Assembly (NCBI GenBank): GCA_003152015.1
Contig: PLZF01000051.1
Location: forward strand, 1-34,943
Reading direction: 5' to 3'
Length of the DNA: 34,943 nt
Source: Acidimicrobiaceae bacterium
GTDB taxonomy: Bacteria; Actinomycetota; Acidimicrobiia; Acidimicrobiales; RAAP-2
The position numbers and the translations under genes were made by a program. Positions 1 through 7,788 of the stretch are shown here, in pieces (position 1 is the stretch's first letter; every line of letters starts with the position of its first letter). The notes beneath the pieces were generated by a model. The model worked only from the letters and a program-made list of their open reading frames with translations. It was not told the origin of the DNA and searched no databases.

Positions 1-87
1 GCCACTGTCCCACTCCGACGACACGACTGGCACCCGGAGTGGAACTACAGCATCGAACCTCACCCACCCCCGCGACAGTGCAACTAA
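1..87 (+). pseudogene. C-terminal tail of an ISAzo13-like transposase (cut by window edge)
   Basis: Reading from base 1 in frame gives 28 codons ending at TAA (85-87). The translation contains RRHDWHPEWNYSIEP, which resembles the C-terminal ending (RHDFHxEWNYTI) that I associate with ISAzo13-family transposases. The upstream part lies outside the window, so the gene could be intact or a remnant. The family call rests on this short motif only. Confidence 0.4.
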
Positions 88-119
88 TTGCAGCACGGGC
101 CCTCAATGAGGAAGGACCG

Positions 120-1382
120 CTATTCGTAGACCTTCTCGGCGGCGTCAGCCTCGGCGGCATCGGCCTCCACGTCGCGGAGTCCCACCGCACCACGACGCAA
201 GCTCTCGCGGTACCCGCGATGCTCCCGGTACCACTCGTGCGCCGTTATGACGGACATCATCTCGTTGGTGCCCGTCCAGATCGATGCAAGTCGCAGATCT
301 CGCACGATCCGCTCGACCGGGAACACATTGGTGTAGCCGATCCCACCCATAACCTGCATCGCGTAATGAGCCGCCTGCTGGGCGGACTCGGTCACGAACT
401 TCTTGGTCTCGCTCACCAGCCGCCGGGTCCCGGCAGCCCCGAGCCCGGAGTCGACAGCCCGGGCAGCCGTGTACACCATCGCCTGCGATGCGTCGAGAAG
501 GGTCACGGCGGCGGCTATCTGGAAGCTGACGCCCTCGAACTCGTTGATCGTCTGGCCGAATGCCTTACGGCGTGAGCTGTATCCCGTGGCGATGTCCAGG
601 GCCGGAGCGGCAGCGCCGACAGTCATGGCTGCCGTACCGAGGCGCTCGGGGATCATCATCGTGTCGAACACCGCTCTGGCACCGCCCACCTCGCCCAGTA
701 CATTGGATCTCGGGACCTCGACGTCGTGAAACGCCAGCCGGCCGGTCCCACCCCCGCGACAACCCATGAGCCCGTACAGGTACTCGACGCGCACACCCGG
801 GCCACGATCAACTACGAAACACGTGAGCGCATGCCGGGGATCCGCGTCATCGCTCAGATCGGTCCTGGCATAGACGAGGAAGTAATCAGCGCCCTCAGCG
901 CCCACGATGAACCGCTTCTGGCCATTGAGCACGAAATAGTCGCCCCGCTCCTCCGCAATGGTCGTGGCTCCGAAGAAGTCCGATCCGCCCCTGGGCTCGG
1001 TGAGGCATTCCGCTGCACAGATCTCGCCGGCCAGCAACGGTTTCACGTACTTCTCGCGCTGTTCGTCGTTGCCGTGCAGGACGATCGCGTCGCAAACGAG
1101 CTCGGCCCCCACGCCGAAGACACACGCGAAGATGTAGCCGAGCCTGCCCACCTCTTCCATCGCCATGCAGGTGGTGACCCAGTCCATCTCACGCCCGCCC
1201 CAGCGGCGCGGGTACCGGCAGCCGAGCAGGTTCCGCCGTCCCGCCTCGGCCAGGAACTCCCTCGGGAAGATGATCCGATCGGCGTCCATGTCGAGGACCA
1301 TCTGGCGCGGCACCCAACGCACCAGATCACGGATCTCGTCGCGGAAGGCGAGCTGCTCATCACTCAGCACGAAGTCGAACAT
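120..1382 (-). CDS. Acyl-CoA dehydrogenase (FadE-like)
   Basis: This 420-residue protein is a typical full-length FAD-dependent acyl-CoA dehydrogenase, which oxidises an acyl-CoA to the trans-2-enoyl-CoA in the cytoplasm. The N-terminal helical domain begins MFDFVLSDEQ. The middle beta domain contains AAECLTEPRGGSDF (about 123-136) and NGQKRFIVGAEGADYF. The C-terminal helical domain has the flavin-contacting stretch VMGGIGYTNVFPVERIVRD and then TGTNEM, with Glu374 at the usual catalytic-base position. The ATG start at 1382 fits the family's usual N-terminus. It lies alone on the minus strand between insertion-sequence remnants, so its original operon partners may be lost. The substrate cannot be read from the sequence. 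Confidence 0.93.
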   Translation of the reverse strand: MFDFVLSDEQLAFRDEIRDLVRWVPRQMVLDMDADRIIFPREFLAEAGRRNLLGCRYPRRWGGREMDWVTTCMAMEEVGRLGYIFACVFGVGAELVCDAIVLHGNDEQREKYVKPLLAGEICAAECLTEPRGGSDFFGATTIAEERGDYFVLNGQKRFIVGAEGADYFLVYARTDLSDDADPRHALTCFVVDRGPGVRVEYLYGLMGCRGGGTGRLAFHDVEVPRSNVLGEVGGARAVFDTMMIPERLGTAAMTVGAAAPALDIATGYSSRRKAFGQTINEFEGVSFQIAAAVTLLDASQAMVYTAARAVDSGLGAAGTRRLVSETKKFVTESAQQAAHYAMQVMGGIGYTNVFPVERIVRDLRLASIWTGTNEMMSVITAHEWYREHRGYRESLRRGAVGLRDVEADAAEADAAEKVYE

Positions 1383-1399
1383 CTGGTCATCCTCTCACT

Positions 1400-1606
1400 T
1401 CAAAGGACCCAGGCCGCAGGCCGAAGGAACCGGGGTGCGCAGCGCCGTAAGCCGTTCAGCGCCGGCACCAGCAATGCCTTCACGAAGCGGTTCACCGACG
1501 CGTGGTCGGAGTTGTCCACCTCGTTCGATGGCAGCAGCGCATAAGTCACCGCCAGGCGGGCCGGCAGCTCCGCGACCCCGGGTGCCTGCTCGGCGTCGAT
1601 GAAGCG
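1400..1606 (-). pseudogene. Possible C-terminal remnant of a TetR-type regulator
   Basis: A minus-strand reading frame encodes a stretch including LPARLAVTYALLPSNEV, then VNRFVKALLVPALNGL. This pattern (helix, short Pro-containing loop, helix ending in a Pal-type motif) resembles the end of the ligand-binding domain in many TetR regulators of acyl-CoA dehydrogenase genes. No helix-turn-helix half is present: the coding sense stops being plausible near 1606, where an IS21-like fragment on the other strand begins. I read it as a regulator truncated by insertion. The identification is weak. Confidence 0.3.
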
Positions 1607-1773
1607 CGACAGGTGTGCTGGGCGCTCATCTTCACGGCTGTCTTCCCTCGCCATCAGTTCGTCTGGCCGACATTCGCCCAGAACACCGAAGAGGTGATGA
1701 GGGGCTTCGAAGGCGCCTGGGGTTACTTCGGCGAGTGTTCCGCGTGGTTATCCCCGACAACATGAAGTGCTGA
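1607..1773 (+). mobile_element. istA: IS21-family transposase (IstA) fragment, frameshifted
   Basis: Plus-strand translation from about 1607 gives CWALIFTAVFPRHQFVWPTF and then TEEVMRGFEGAWGYFGE. This matches the DDE-domain region of IS21 IstA transposases (ALIFTAxxSRHxFVWxTF, then EAAWxFFGG). At about 1731-1738 the reading moves by one base, and the next frame continues VFRVVIPDNMKC before TGA at 1771-1773, matching the IstA VIPDNMK motif. Only about 55 codons of a gene usually near 400-500 codons remain, and no IstB or terminal repeat is visible. It is a dead fragment. Confidence 0.6.
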
Positions 1774-1906
1774 TGCGGGAGAGGTCACTTCGATGGTGTG
1801 CTCAACCGTGGCTAGCTGCTCGGGGGTGACGCGGGCGCAGCGGCTGGTGCATTCCTGCCGGGCGAGGCCGCCACGTCCGGCGCCCGCTATCAGCCGGCTC
1901 TGAGGC

Positions 1907-2179
1907 TCACTTGGGTGGCGCGCCTCCCCCTTGTCGATCGGTTGACTTCGAGATCGACGCGAGCAGCTGGTCCACCATGGTCCGTTGCGTCTCGGGGGCC
2001 CGCTGGGCGAAGTCAAAGACGTGGCCGGCCATCTTCATTACGTCATCCGCGATCGGAGGAGTGAACCGGGTCGCCTTCTTCGCGATGCCCTCGGCCAGGT
2101 GCGGACTCGCGTCGGAGACGTTGTTTTGCGCATTGGCCACTAATTCCGCGGTCTTCTCCAGCAACGTTGTCTCTGCCAT
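1907..2179 (-). CDS. Small helical hypothetical protein, 90 residues
   Basis: I do not recognise the family. The start is set at the ATG at 2179 because a very strong ribosome binding site (GAGGAGGAG) lies directly upstream; the frame is open further upstream but without such a signal. The protein is predicted mostly alpha-helical and amphipathic, with no membrane segment or signal peptide. It begins MAETTLLEKTAELVANAQNN and ends in a Gly/Pro tail. It lies downstream of the lipid operon containing WS/DGAT on the same strand, separated by about 220 bases. A granule- or lipid-droplet-associated (phasin-like) role is conceivable from composition and context, but this is speculation. Confidence 0.65.
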   Translation of the reverse strand: MAETTLLEKTAELVANAQNNVSDASPHLAEGIAKKATRFTPPIADDVMKMAGHVFDFAQRAPETQRTMVDQLLASISKSTDRQGGGAPPK

Positions 2180-2399
2180 GGCTCCTCCTCTGTCCGCTAT
2201 TCGCCCGCAGCTGCCGCCCGCCCGATGCGTGTGGCCGCTTTCTCCCACCAGTGTCTGCCGCCATCGACCCCTTGGTAGGGCCTAGTACCCTTGACTTTCG
2301 ACCTGGACCCAGTGGCACGCACCTATCACAGGACCGATCACCGCCGGACGAGCACCGCCACCGGCTCGCCGCGCGGTCAGCCCTCAGGTCGGGTCCCGG

Positions 2400-3491
2400 T
2401 CACCGGCCGATGGACGCTGCCAGGTTGGACAGGCGGAGCCCCCGCGCCCCCTCCTTGAGCGTGTTGGCATCCAGCCCGTTGGTCAGATAGGCGAACGAGA
2501 CGCCGGTCTCCGGATCGGCCCATGCCACCTGGACGTGTGCTCCGGCATGACCGAAGGACCCGGCCGAATTGCGCTCGGCAAACGCTCCGTACCGCATCAC
2601 CTGGAGCCCGTCGTCCCCGGCCACGACCAGGCCGATGGTCCGGTTCACGGCCACACCGAGGAGAGGGTCGGGAAACGTGCACCGCACCTGCGACGTGGCG
2701 TCCTCGAGCACAGCGGCGTCCCAGAGCCCCCCGGGGTTGTGCAGCAGCGCCTGATAGAAGAGTGCAACCTCCGCCGCGGTGGCCACGCCTCCGGCTCCCG
2801 GTGCCCCGGCGGACAGTATTTCCGGCGCGTCCCATTCGAAGGAGAGATCGCCGGATCCGGTGGTGCCGGCGGCATCGCCGACCCAGGTGAGGGGGGCGAT
2901 CTCCATCGACGGGTCGGCGAAGACGCCGAGCAGCCGAGGCAGGCCCAATGGCCGACAGACCCGTTCTTCCACGAAGTCCCGGAAGTCGGTGCCGCTCACC
3001 CGCTCGATCAGGTCGGCCAGCACCCAGTGTGCGGACGTGGCGTGGTACTCGAACCGGCTGCCCGGCTCCCACTCGAGTCGCCAGGTCCCGAATCGGCGGC
3101 GCCGGGCCGCCGGGTCACCTCCCTCGATCGGGCCCATCGGGGCGTTGGGGAACCCGCACGTGTGGAGTAGTAATTGCTCGATGGTCACCGCGCCCATCCC
3201 CCCGGCAGCCAGCTCAGGTACCCACTCGGCGGCCGGATCCGCGAGCTCCAGCCCGCCCTCGGCCAGAAGATGCCAGACTGCCGACGCCACCAATGGCTTG
3301 GTGGCCGAGAAGATGCAGAAGCGGGTCTCGGGGCCGGCTTCGCCCAGGGTTGCGAACGTGAGCAACTTCCCATCCCTTGCGACGGCCAGCTGGCACGCCG
3401 GTAGCCACCCCTTGTCCACGTCGCGCCGGGCCAGCTCGACCAGATCGTGGAGCGTTCCTGCGTCCTGATCGGCGAGCGGCTGCCCGGTCAC
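2400..3491 (-). CDS. Beta-lactamase-fold serine hydrolase (class C/esterase type)
   Basis: The 363-residue protein belongs to the beta-lactamase/penicillin-binding-protein-like esterase family. The nucleophile motif SxxK is SATK at residues 62-65, within FCIFSATKPLVAS. The second motif position holds Tyr149 in FEYHATSAHW. Near the C-terminus HAG (in FGHAGAHVQV) sits where KTG/HTG is found in relatives. No signal peptide is visible, so it is probably cytoplasmic and more likely an esterase than an antibiotic-resistance enzyme. The GTG start at 3489-3491 overlaps the stop of the preceding acyltransferase gene by 4 bases (GTGA), which implies translational coupling and a shared role in lipid or ester turnover. 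Confidence 0.88.
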   Translation of the reverse strand: MTGQPLADQDAGTLHDLVELARRDVDKGWLPACQLAVARDGKLLTFATLGEAGPETRFCIFSATKPLVASAVWHLLAEGGLELADPAAEWVPELAAGGMGAVTIEQLLLHTCGFPNAPMGPIEGGDPAARRRRFGTWRLEWEPGSRFEYHATSAHWVLADLIERVSGTDFRDFVEERVCRPLGLPRLLGVFADPSMEIAPLTWVGDAAGTTGSGDLSFEWDAPEILSAGAPGAGGVATAAEVALFYQALLHNPGGLWDAAVLEDATSQVRCTFPDPLLGVAVNRTIGLVVAGDDGLQVMRYGAFAERNSAGSFGHAGAHVQVAWADPETGVSFAYLTNGLDANTLKEGARGLRLSNLAASIGR

Positions 3492-4921
3492 GTGCGGTGA
3501 CGATGATCGCCGACCGTCTCCGCGGTAGCGATCTCACCGGACGCGGCGCGCAGCTCGTCCAGTGCGCCATGGAGCAACTCGGTGATCTCCCAGGGGTCGG
3601 GAACGCTCTCGGGGCATCCAAGAACCGACACGGCCAGATCGCCCTCGTAGCTCCACGCGGTCATGTTGAGGCCGATCCCTTCGAGAATCGGGCCGACCGA
3701 GTACAGCTCCTCCAGTACGATCGGCCCGATACGGATTCGTTCCTTCGGGCCGGCCACGCTCGAGAGAACGACGTTCAGGGGCGGAGGGACCCGGTTGGCC
3801 AGCCGACTGCGCGACCAGAGCCGGACCGTGGCCTGGTAGAGCTGCGGGGGGACGATGGCTGCCCGTTGTTCGAGCATCTTGTATCCGAGGGCGTTGCGGA
3901 CCTCCTTGGCTCCGGCTGCCACGGCGTGGATGTGCCGGAGCCGCTCGATCGGATCGGCGATGTCGGTGCCGATGGTCACGTAGATGCTGTCCACGCGGTT
4001 TCCCGAGAGCCGTGTCGTGCTCGGGTCGGTGGAGACGGGGACGCTGGCCACCAGGGGTCGATCGGGGAGACCGCCGTGTTCGCGTAGGTAACCGCGCAGT
4101 GCTCCCGCGCACACGGTCAGGTACACGTCGTTCAAGGTGGTTCCCTGCGCGCGGCTCACGGCCTTGAGGTCATCGAGGGGCAGAGTCGTCATGGCGAAAG
4201 TCCGCGCTGGGCCGAGCGACACGTTCAGCGGTGTGCGCGGAGCCAGGAGCGGGAGTGGAGGCTTCACGGCCAGGTGGCGGCGGAGGACCTCCGAGTCGCG
4301 TATCCCCCGGATCGACTGCACCGCGAGGCGGGGCAGGCCGCGCAGCCTGGCCACGTGGTCACGGCCGGCGATCCGGAGGAGCTGGCCGCGGGTGGGAAGG
4401 GCCTCAGGGTGCCACCCGTCCTCCGGCGGCGCCCCCGGCGGCTCGCCGACCGCTTCGACGATGTTCTTCAGCAGGGCAACCGCGGCCGAACCGTCGGCCA
4501 GCGCATGGTGCAACTTGGCCACGATGGCGATCTGCCCACCGGCCAGCCCTTCGACTACCACCATCTCCCAGAGGGGCCGGTCCCGGCGGAGCGGTCTCGA
4601 TGCGATCTCGGCGATGACCGCGCCGAGCTGGCGTGGCCCGCCAGGAAGGGGAAGCAGGCGCCGGAACAGGTGCCGGGCGAGGTCGAAGTCGGGGTCCTCG
4701 ACCCAGACCGGATGGCCCAGCCCGAGGGGCACCGCGACGACCCGCCGGCGGAACGTCGGAAGTCTGCCGATGTGTTCGTCCAGCACGTCGACCAGCCCGT
4801 CGTAGGTGAAGCCCCCCGGCACGCCGGAAACGTCGGAGATCGCCACCTTGATGGTGTGCATGTGTGCCGTCGCGGTCTCCGAGTACAGAAACTTCGCATC
4901 GATCCCGACCATCGATTCCAC
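3488..4921 (-). CDS. Wax ester synthase/diacylglycerol O-acyltransferase (WS/DGAT)
   Basis: The 477-residue protein has the WS/DGAT architecture. It transfers acyl groups from acyl-CoA to diacylglycerol or fatty alcohol, making storage triacylglycerol or wax ester at the membrane/lipid-body surface. The catalytic HHxxxDG motif is HHALADG at residues 138-144, and PLW at 116-118 is the other conserved family motif. The N-terminus (MVGIDAKFLYSETATAHMH) matches the usual family start. GTG at 4921 is chosen because AAGGGGGG lies just upstream; an ATG three codons in is also possible. It is the middle gene of a three-gene minus-strand operon, following an alpha/beta hydrolase by 13 bases and overlapping the serine hydrolase. 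Actinobacteria usually carry several paralogs, so the physiological substrate is unknown. Confidence 0.93.
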   Translation of the reverse strand: MESMVGIDAKFLYSETATAHMHTIKVAISDVSGVPGGFTYDGLVDVLDEHIGRLPTFRRRVVAVPLGLGHPVWVEDPDFDLARHLFRRLLPLPGGPRQLGAVIAEIASRPLRRDRPLWEMVVVEGLAGGQIAIVAKLHHALADGSAAVALLKNIVEAVGEPPGAPPEDGWHPEALPTRGQLLRIAGRDHVARLRGLPRLAVQSIRGIRDSEVLRRHLAVKPPLPLLAPRTPLNVSLGPARTFAMTTLPLDDLKAVSRAQGTTLNDVYLTVCAGALRGYLREHGGLPDRPLVASVPVSTDPSTTRLSGNRVDSIYVTIGTDIADPIERLRHIHAVAAGAKEVRNALGYKMLEQRAAIVPPQLYQATVRLWSRSRLANRVPPPLNVVLSSVAGPKERIRIGPIVLEELYSVGPILEGIGLNMTAWSYEGDLAVSVLGCPESVPDPWEITELLHGALDELRAASGEIATAETVGDHRHRT

Positions 4922-4934
4922 CGCGACCCCCCCT

Positions 4935-6290
4935 TCAGTTGCCGGCAGCAGGGGTTCGACAGGACAGCCCCGAAGCGCCGAGCGACTGGCACAGGAAGTC
5001 CGCGACTTGTCGGGACCACAGGTAGCCGACGTGGTTGCCGGCGTACCAGTTGATCGACGGCTGGTCCCAGTGTTCCCAGAGCCGCTGTGCCTGGGCTGGG
5101 GTGGCCAACCGATCTCCGTAGCCGGCGAAGACGAATCGCCGATCGTGCGGGACGAGCGGAGCGAAGCTGAGCGGGGAGACCACGGTGAAGACGTCCTCGG
5201 CGGCGCCGCCCATGATGCGGTGCTCGATCGATCGGGCCCGCAGATGGTGGGGACTGTGCTGGTGGAAGAGCCCCGGGAAGTCCGACACCGGGATGCCGGC
5301 CACCACCACGTCGATCCCTGGTTCGAGCCCGGCCATGAGTGCGGCGATATACCCGCCGAGTGACACGCCGTAGAGACCGATGGAGGTCGCGCCCTGGTCC
5401 CGGATCCACGAGATGAGGCGCCGGACGTCCCACACTGCCTGGGTCAGGCCATGCACCGCATTCATGAGGTCGAACGAGAGGAAGGGCTCGCCGCTCACCA
5501 GGGTCACCTTGCGTGATCCGTGGAGCGGCAAGACGGGAAGGGCCACGTTGAGCCCGAGCTCCCGGTGGAGGCGGGCCGTCTGGAGGCCGACGAAGTCCAT
5601 GAACGGGTACCCGGTGCAGAAGCCGTGGAGGGCGATGACCCACGGGCGTGGTCCGCCGGAGTGGCGGACCACCGCGGCGGACGCCGTGTGGTTCGGCCCG
5701 AACGACGCCCAGCGTTCACTGCCCGGCTCGCCGTGCCGTGGCACGAACTCGCTGGGGAACGAGAGCCGCTCGTACGCGATCCCGTCGGCCCATCCCCGCC
5801 CGATGTCCGGGGCGCCGGCCACGAGGGCAGGGGGCTGGCGGTGGTACGACGCGGGATGGGCGATCCAACCCCGCCGCACATACATGGCGCGGGCAGCGGC
5901 CAGCTCGACAGCAACCCGCTCGAAATCGGAGCGCAGCGGGAACCGATTGGGAGTCATGGCGATGGCGAGGAGCGCCTCGTCCATCGCCACCTGGGCAGCG
6001 AGCCCGAGCGAAAGGTGTGGTGCCGGCACTGTGTCGGCAACCTCGCCGCGCACGATGGCCGACCCCATGAACCCGAGCGTGCGGGGAACCGCCCGTACGG
6101 CGCGGGTTGCGGCATGGCGGCCCACGAACCTGCTGATGGCTCGGTACGGCTCGGTTGCACGCTCGACGAGCGAACGCTGCCCGACACCCTCCCCGAGCTG
6201 CCTTTGGGCAAGGTGCCCACCCGACTCGGGTGAACCCTCCCCGACTGGCTGCGCTTCTTCTTCAGCTTCTACCTGTTGGGATTCCCTCAC
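4935..6290 (-). CDS. Alpha/beta hydrolase
   Basis: The 451-residue protein has an alpha/beta-hydrolase core. The nucleophile elbow is GVSLGG, with Ser310 as the presumed nucleophile. An oxyanion-hole strand, VIALHGFCTG (about 218-227), precedes it. A possible acid lies in FAGYGDRLATP, and the His would be in NHVGYLW near the C-terminus. About 200 residues precede the core, including an acidic, Gln/Glu-rich leader, so the enzyme is longer than simple esterases. The GTG start at 6288-6290 is supported by GAGGGGG upstream. It heads the operon with WS/DGAT, suggesting lipase, thioesterase or acyl-donor processing; the exact reaction is not readable. Confidence 0.82.
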   Translation of the reverse strand: MRESQQVEAEEEAQPVGEGSPESGGHLAQRQLGEGVGQRSLVERATEPYRAISRFVGRHAATRAVRAVPRTLGFMGSAIVRGEVADTVPAPHLSLGLAAQVAMDEALLAIAMTPNRFPLRSDFERVAVELAAARAMYVRRGWIAHPASYHRQPPALVAGAPDIGRGWADGIAYERLSFPSEFVPRHGEPGSERWASFGPNHTASAAVVRHSGGPRPWVIALHGFCTGYPFMDFVGLQTARLHRELGLNVALPVLPLHGSRKVTLVSGEPFLSFDLMNAVHGLTQAVWDVRRLISWIRDQGATSIGLYGVSLGGYIAALMAGLEPGIDVVVAGIPVSDFPGLFHQHSPHHLRARSIEHRIMGGAAEDVFTVVSPLSFAPLVPHDRRFVFAGYGDRLATPAQAQRLWEHWDQPSINWYAGNHVGYLWSRQVADFLCQSLGASGLSCRTPAAGN

Positions 6291-6432
6291 GGACCCCCTC
6301 CGACCCTGACTCGCTCGACACTGCGCCGCCCACCCGGGAAGCTACCTCGGGAGCGCGGTCAGCGCTATGGGTCATACTACGTTGCGACGTTCGAATTCGG
6401 GATGAGCGAGTTGGGAGCGGCCGAGGGAAAGA

Positions 6433-7095
6433 GTGAACGTGCAATTTAATCTGGCCGACCTGTACGAGAGCGTCGCCGATGTCGTGCCCGGGCGGACGGC
6501 CATGGTGGCCGGTGACCGCCGACTCACCTACGCGGAGCTCGATGAGCGCGCCAACCGGCTTGCACATCACCTCGCCGAGATGGGCGTCGGTCCTGGCGAT
6601 CGTGTCGGGATCCAGCTCGTGAACGGGACCGAGTACATCGAATGCATGCTGGCCTGCTTCAAGGTCCGCGCCGTCCCCGTCAACGTGAACTACCGCTACG
6701 TCGCGGCGGAACTCCGGTACCTCTACGAGGATGCCGGCCTGTCCGGTCTCGTCTACCACGGACGGTTCGGTCCGGCCGTGGCCGACGTCGGATCTGCGCT
6801 GAGCGAGTGCCGTGTCGTGCTCGAGATCGCCGACGGCACGGAGCCGACCGGGCAGGGCTCGGACTATGAGTCGGTGCTTGCGGCGTCGGACGGCGAACGC
6901 CGATTCGGGCCCCGCTCGACCGACGACCTGTACTGCGTCTACACCGGTGGGACAACGGGCATGCCGAAAGGCGTCCTTTGGCGCCACGAAGACATCTTCT
7001 TCGCGGCGATGGGTGGCGGAGACCCGCTGTCCCTCGGCGACGTGATCTCGGCCCCGGGGGACACCGGTCAACCTCGACCCACTTCTCGAGGCTGA
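6433..7095 (+). pseudogene. Acyl-CoA synthetase (FadD-like), truncated after the AMP-binding loop
   Basis: The first 210 codons are a good N-terminal domain of an ANL-superfamily acyl-CoA ligase: LTYAELDERANRLAHHL, the PVNVNYRY region, and the ATP-binding P-loop YTGGTTGMPKGV at residues 170-181. Family members run to about 500-550 residues. Here, soon after GDPLSLGDVISAPGD, the similarity stops and an unrelated tail ends at TGA (7093-7095). The A5-A10 motifs, the hinge and the catalytic lysine are all missing, so it cannot adenylate an acid. The GTG start has GAGGGAAAGA just upstream. It is divergent from the hydrolase/WS-DGAT operon across about 140 bases. Confidence 0.8.
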
Positions 7096-7162
7096 TCGGC
7101 CGCCCGCACTGTTGGAGTTACGCACTGCCCTGCGGACCATCGATCCCGTGATCCGGGACTAG
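7064..7162 (+). pseudogene. Unidentified gene tail at the ligase truncation junction
   Basis: In the frame one base on from the truncated ligase, the sequence reads PVNLDPLLEADRPPALLEL and continues through RTIDPVIRD to TAG at 7160-7162. The composition and codon pattern look like a genuine helical C-terminus, so this may be the end of a different gene joined to the ligase by deletion or insertion. I do not recognise the family. It could also be chance open frame. Confidence 0.22.
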
Positions 7163-7250
7163 GTGGACGGCGCACGCCTCGGACCTGCTGCCTAAAAACT
7201 TGTCACACAATCTAGCGGTTCGACACCAAAGGAGAACTAGGGTCGTTCCC

Positions 7251-7637
7251 ATGGACTCATCCGATTCATGTGATCCGGTTGAGGCGCCCACGGTTACGCG
7301 TTTGACCGGATCCGAGGCGGTGAAGCTGCACCTCACCTTGGCAGGCGGATTTGCCTTGTGCATTGCTGGGTTCTACTTCGAGTTCACTCGCGCTCTTGGC
7401 GGGAACTCTCTGAGCTGGGCCTACGTATTCGAATGGCCCCTGTTTGCCGTATTCGCCGTCTACATGTGGTGGAACATGCTTCATGGAGGAAGAGGTCGGC
7501 GGCGCTCTCCCGCCAAACCGAGTGTGGCACCAGAGCACGTTGGAATGCTCAAGGCCTGGCAAGAGCACCAGCGACAGTTGGCTGTGGCCGAAACCGAGTT
7601 CCGACAAGGAGAACGAGACGCTGAATCCACGCCGTGA
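7251..7637 (+). CDS. Small two-helix membrane protein
   Basis: I do not recognise a named family. The 128-residue protein has two predicted membrane helices (about 27-47 and 57-78; the second includes FEWPLFAVFAVYMWWNML) and a charged, probably helical C-terminal tail (about 95-120, with KAWQEHQRQL). The ATG at 7251 is preferred to an upstream in-frame ATG at 7200 because the hydrophilic leader would be unusual and AGGG lies about 8 bases upstream. It is the first plus-strand gene of the oxidase region, about 150 bases before the Sco-fusion gene, so a respiratory-complex accessory role is possible but unproven. Confidence 0.7.
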   Translation: MDSSDSCDPVEAPTVTRLTGSEAVKLHLTLAGGFALCIAGFYFEFTRALGGNSLSWAYVFEWPLFAVFAVYMWWNMLHGGRGRRRSPAKPSVAPEHVGMLKAWQEHQRQLAVAETEFRQGERDAESTP

Positions 7638-7676
7638 CATCGGAATCCAGCGAGTTGGGCTCCCCGGGGCCGCCTA

Positions 7677-7704
7677 TTGTGACGTGACCGTGACGACCTA
7701 CAAT
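7677..7704 (+). promoter_or_regulatory. Candidate promoter upstream of the Sco-fusion gene
   Basis: TTGTGA (7677-7682), a 16-base spacer and TACAAT (7699-7704) form a reasonable sigma-70-type -35/-10 pair. They lie about 85 bases before the ATG at 7789, in the non-coding gap after the small membrane protein gene. The match was seen by eye only. Confidence 0.4.
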
Positions 7705-7788
7705 CGTCGCCGGTGAACCATGGAGCGACCTCGCCTCGCAATCCCGATACTCGGAGAGCCGTCGGACTGAAAGAAGAGTGGTAACCAC

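Noticed and set aside
1723-2016. Minus-strand frame covering 1774-1906
   Set aside because: A part reads plausibly (RVTPEQLATVEHTIE), but there is no start signal or recognised family, and it overlaps both the IS fragment and the small gene.
6262-7140. 292-codon minus-strand open frame
   Set aside because: It lies antisense to the truncated acyl-CoA ligase, and its translation has no domain character; it is a GC-rich shadow frame.
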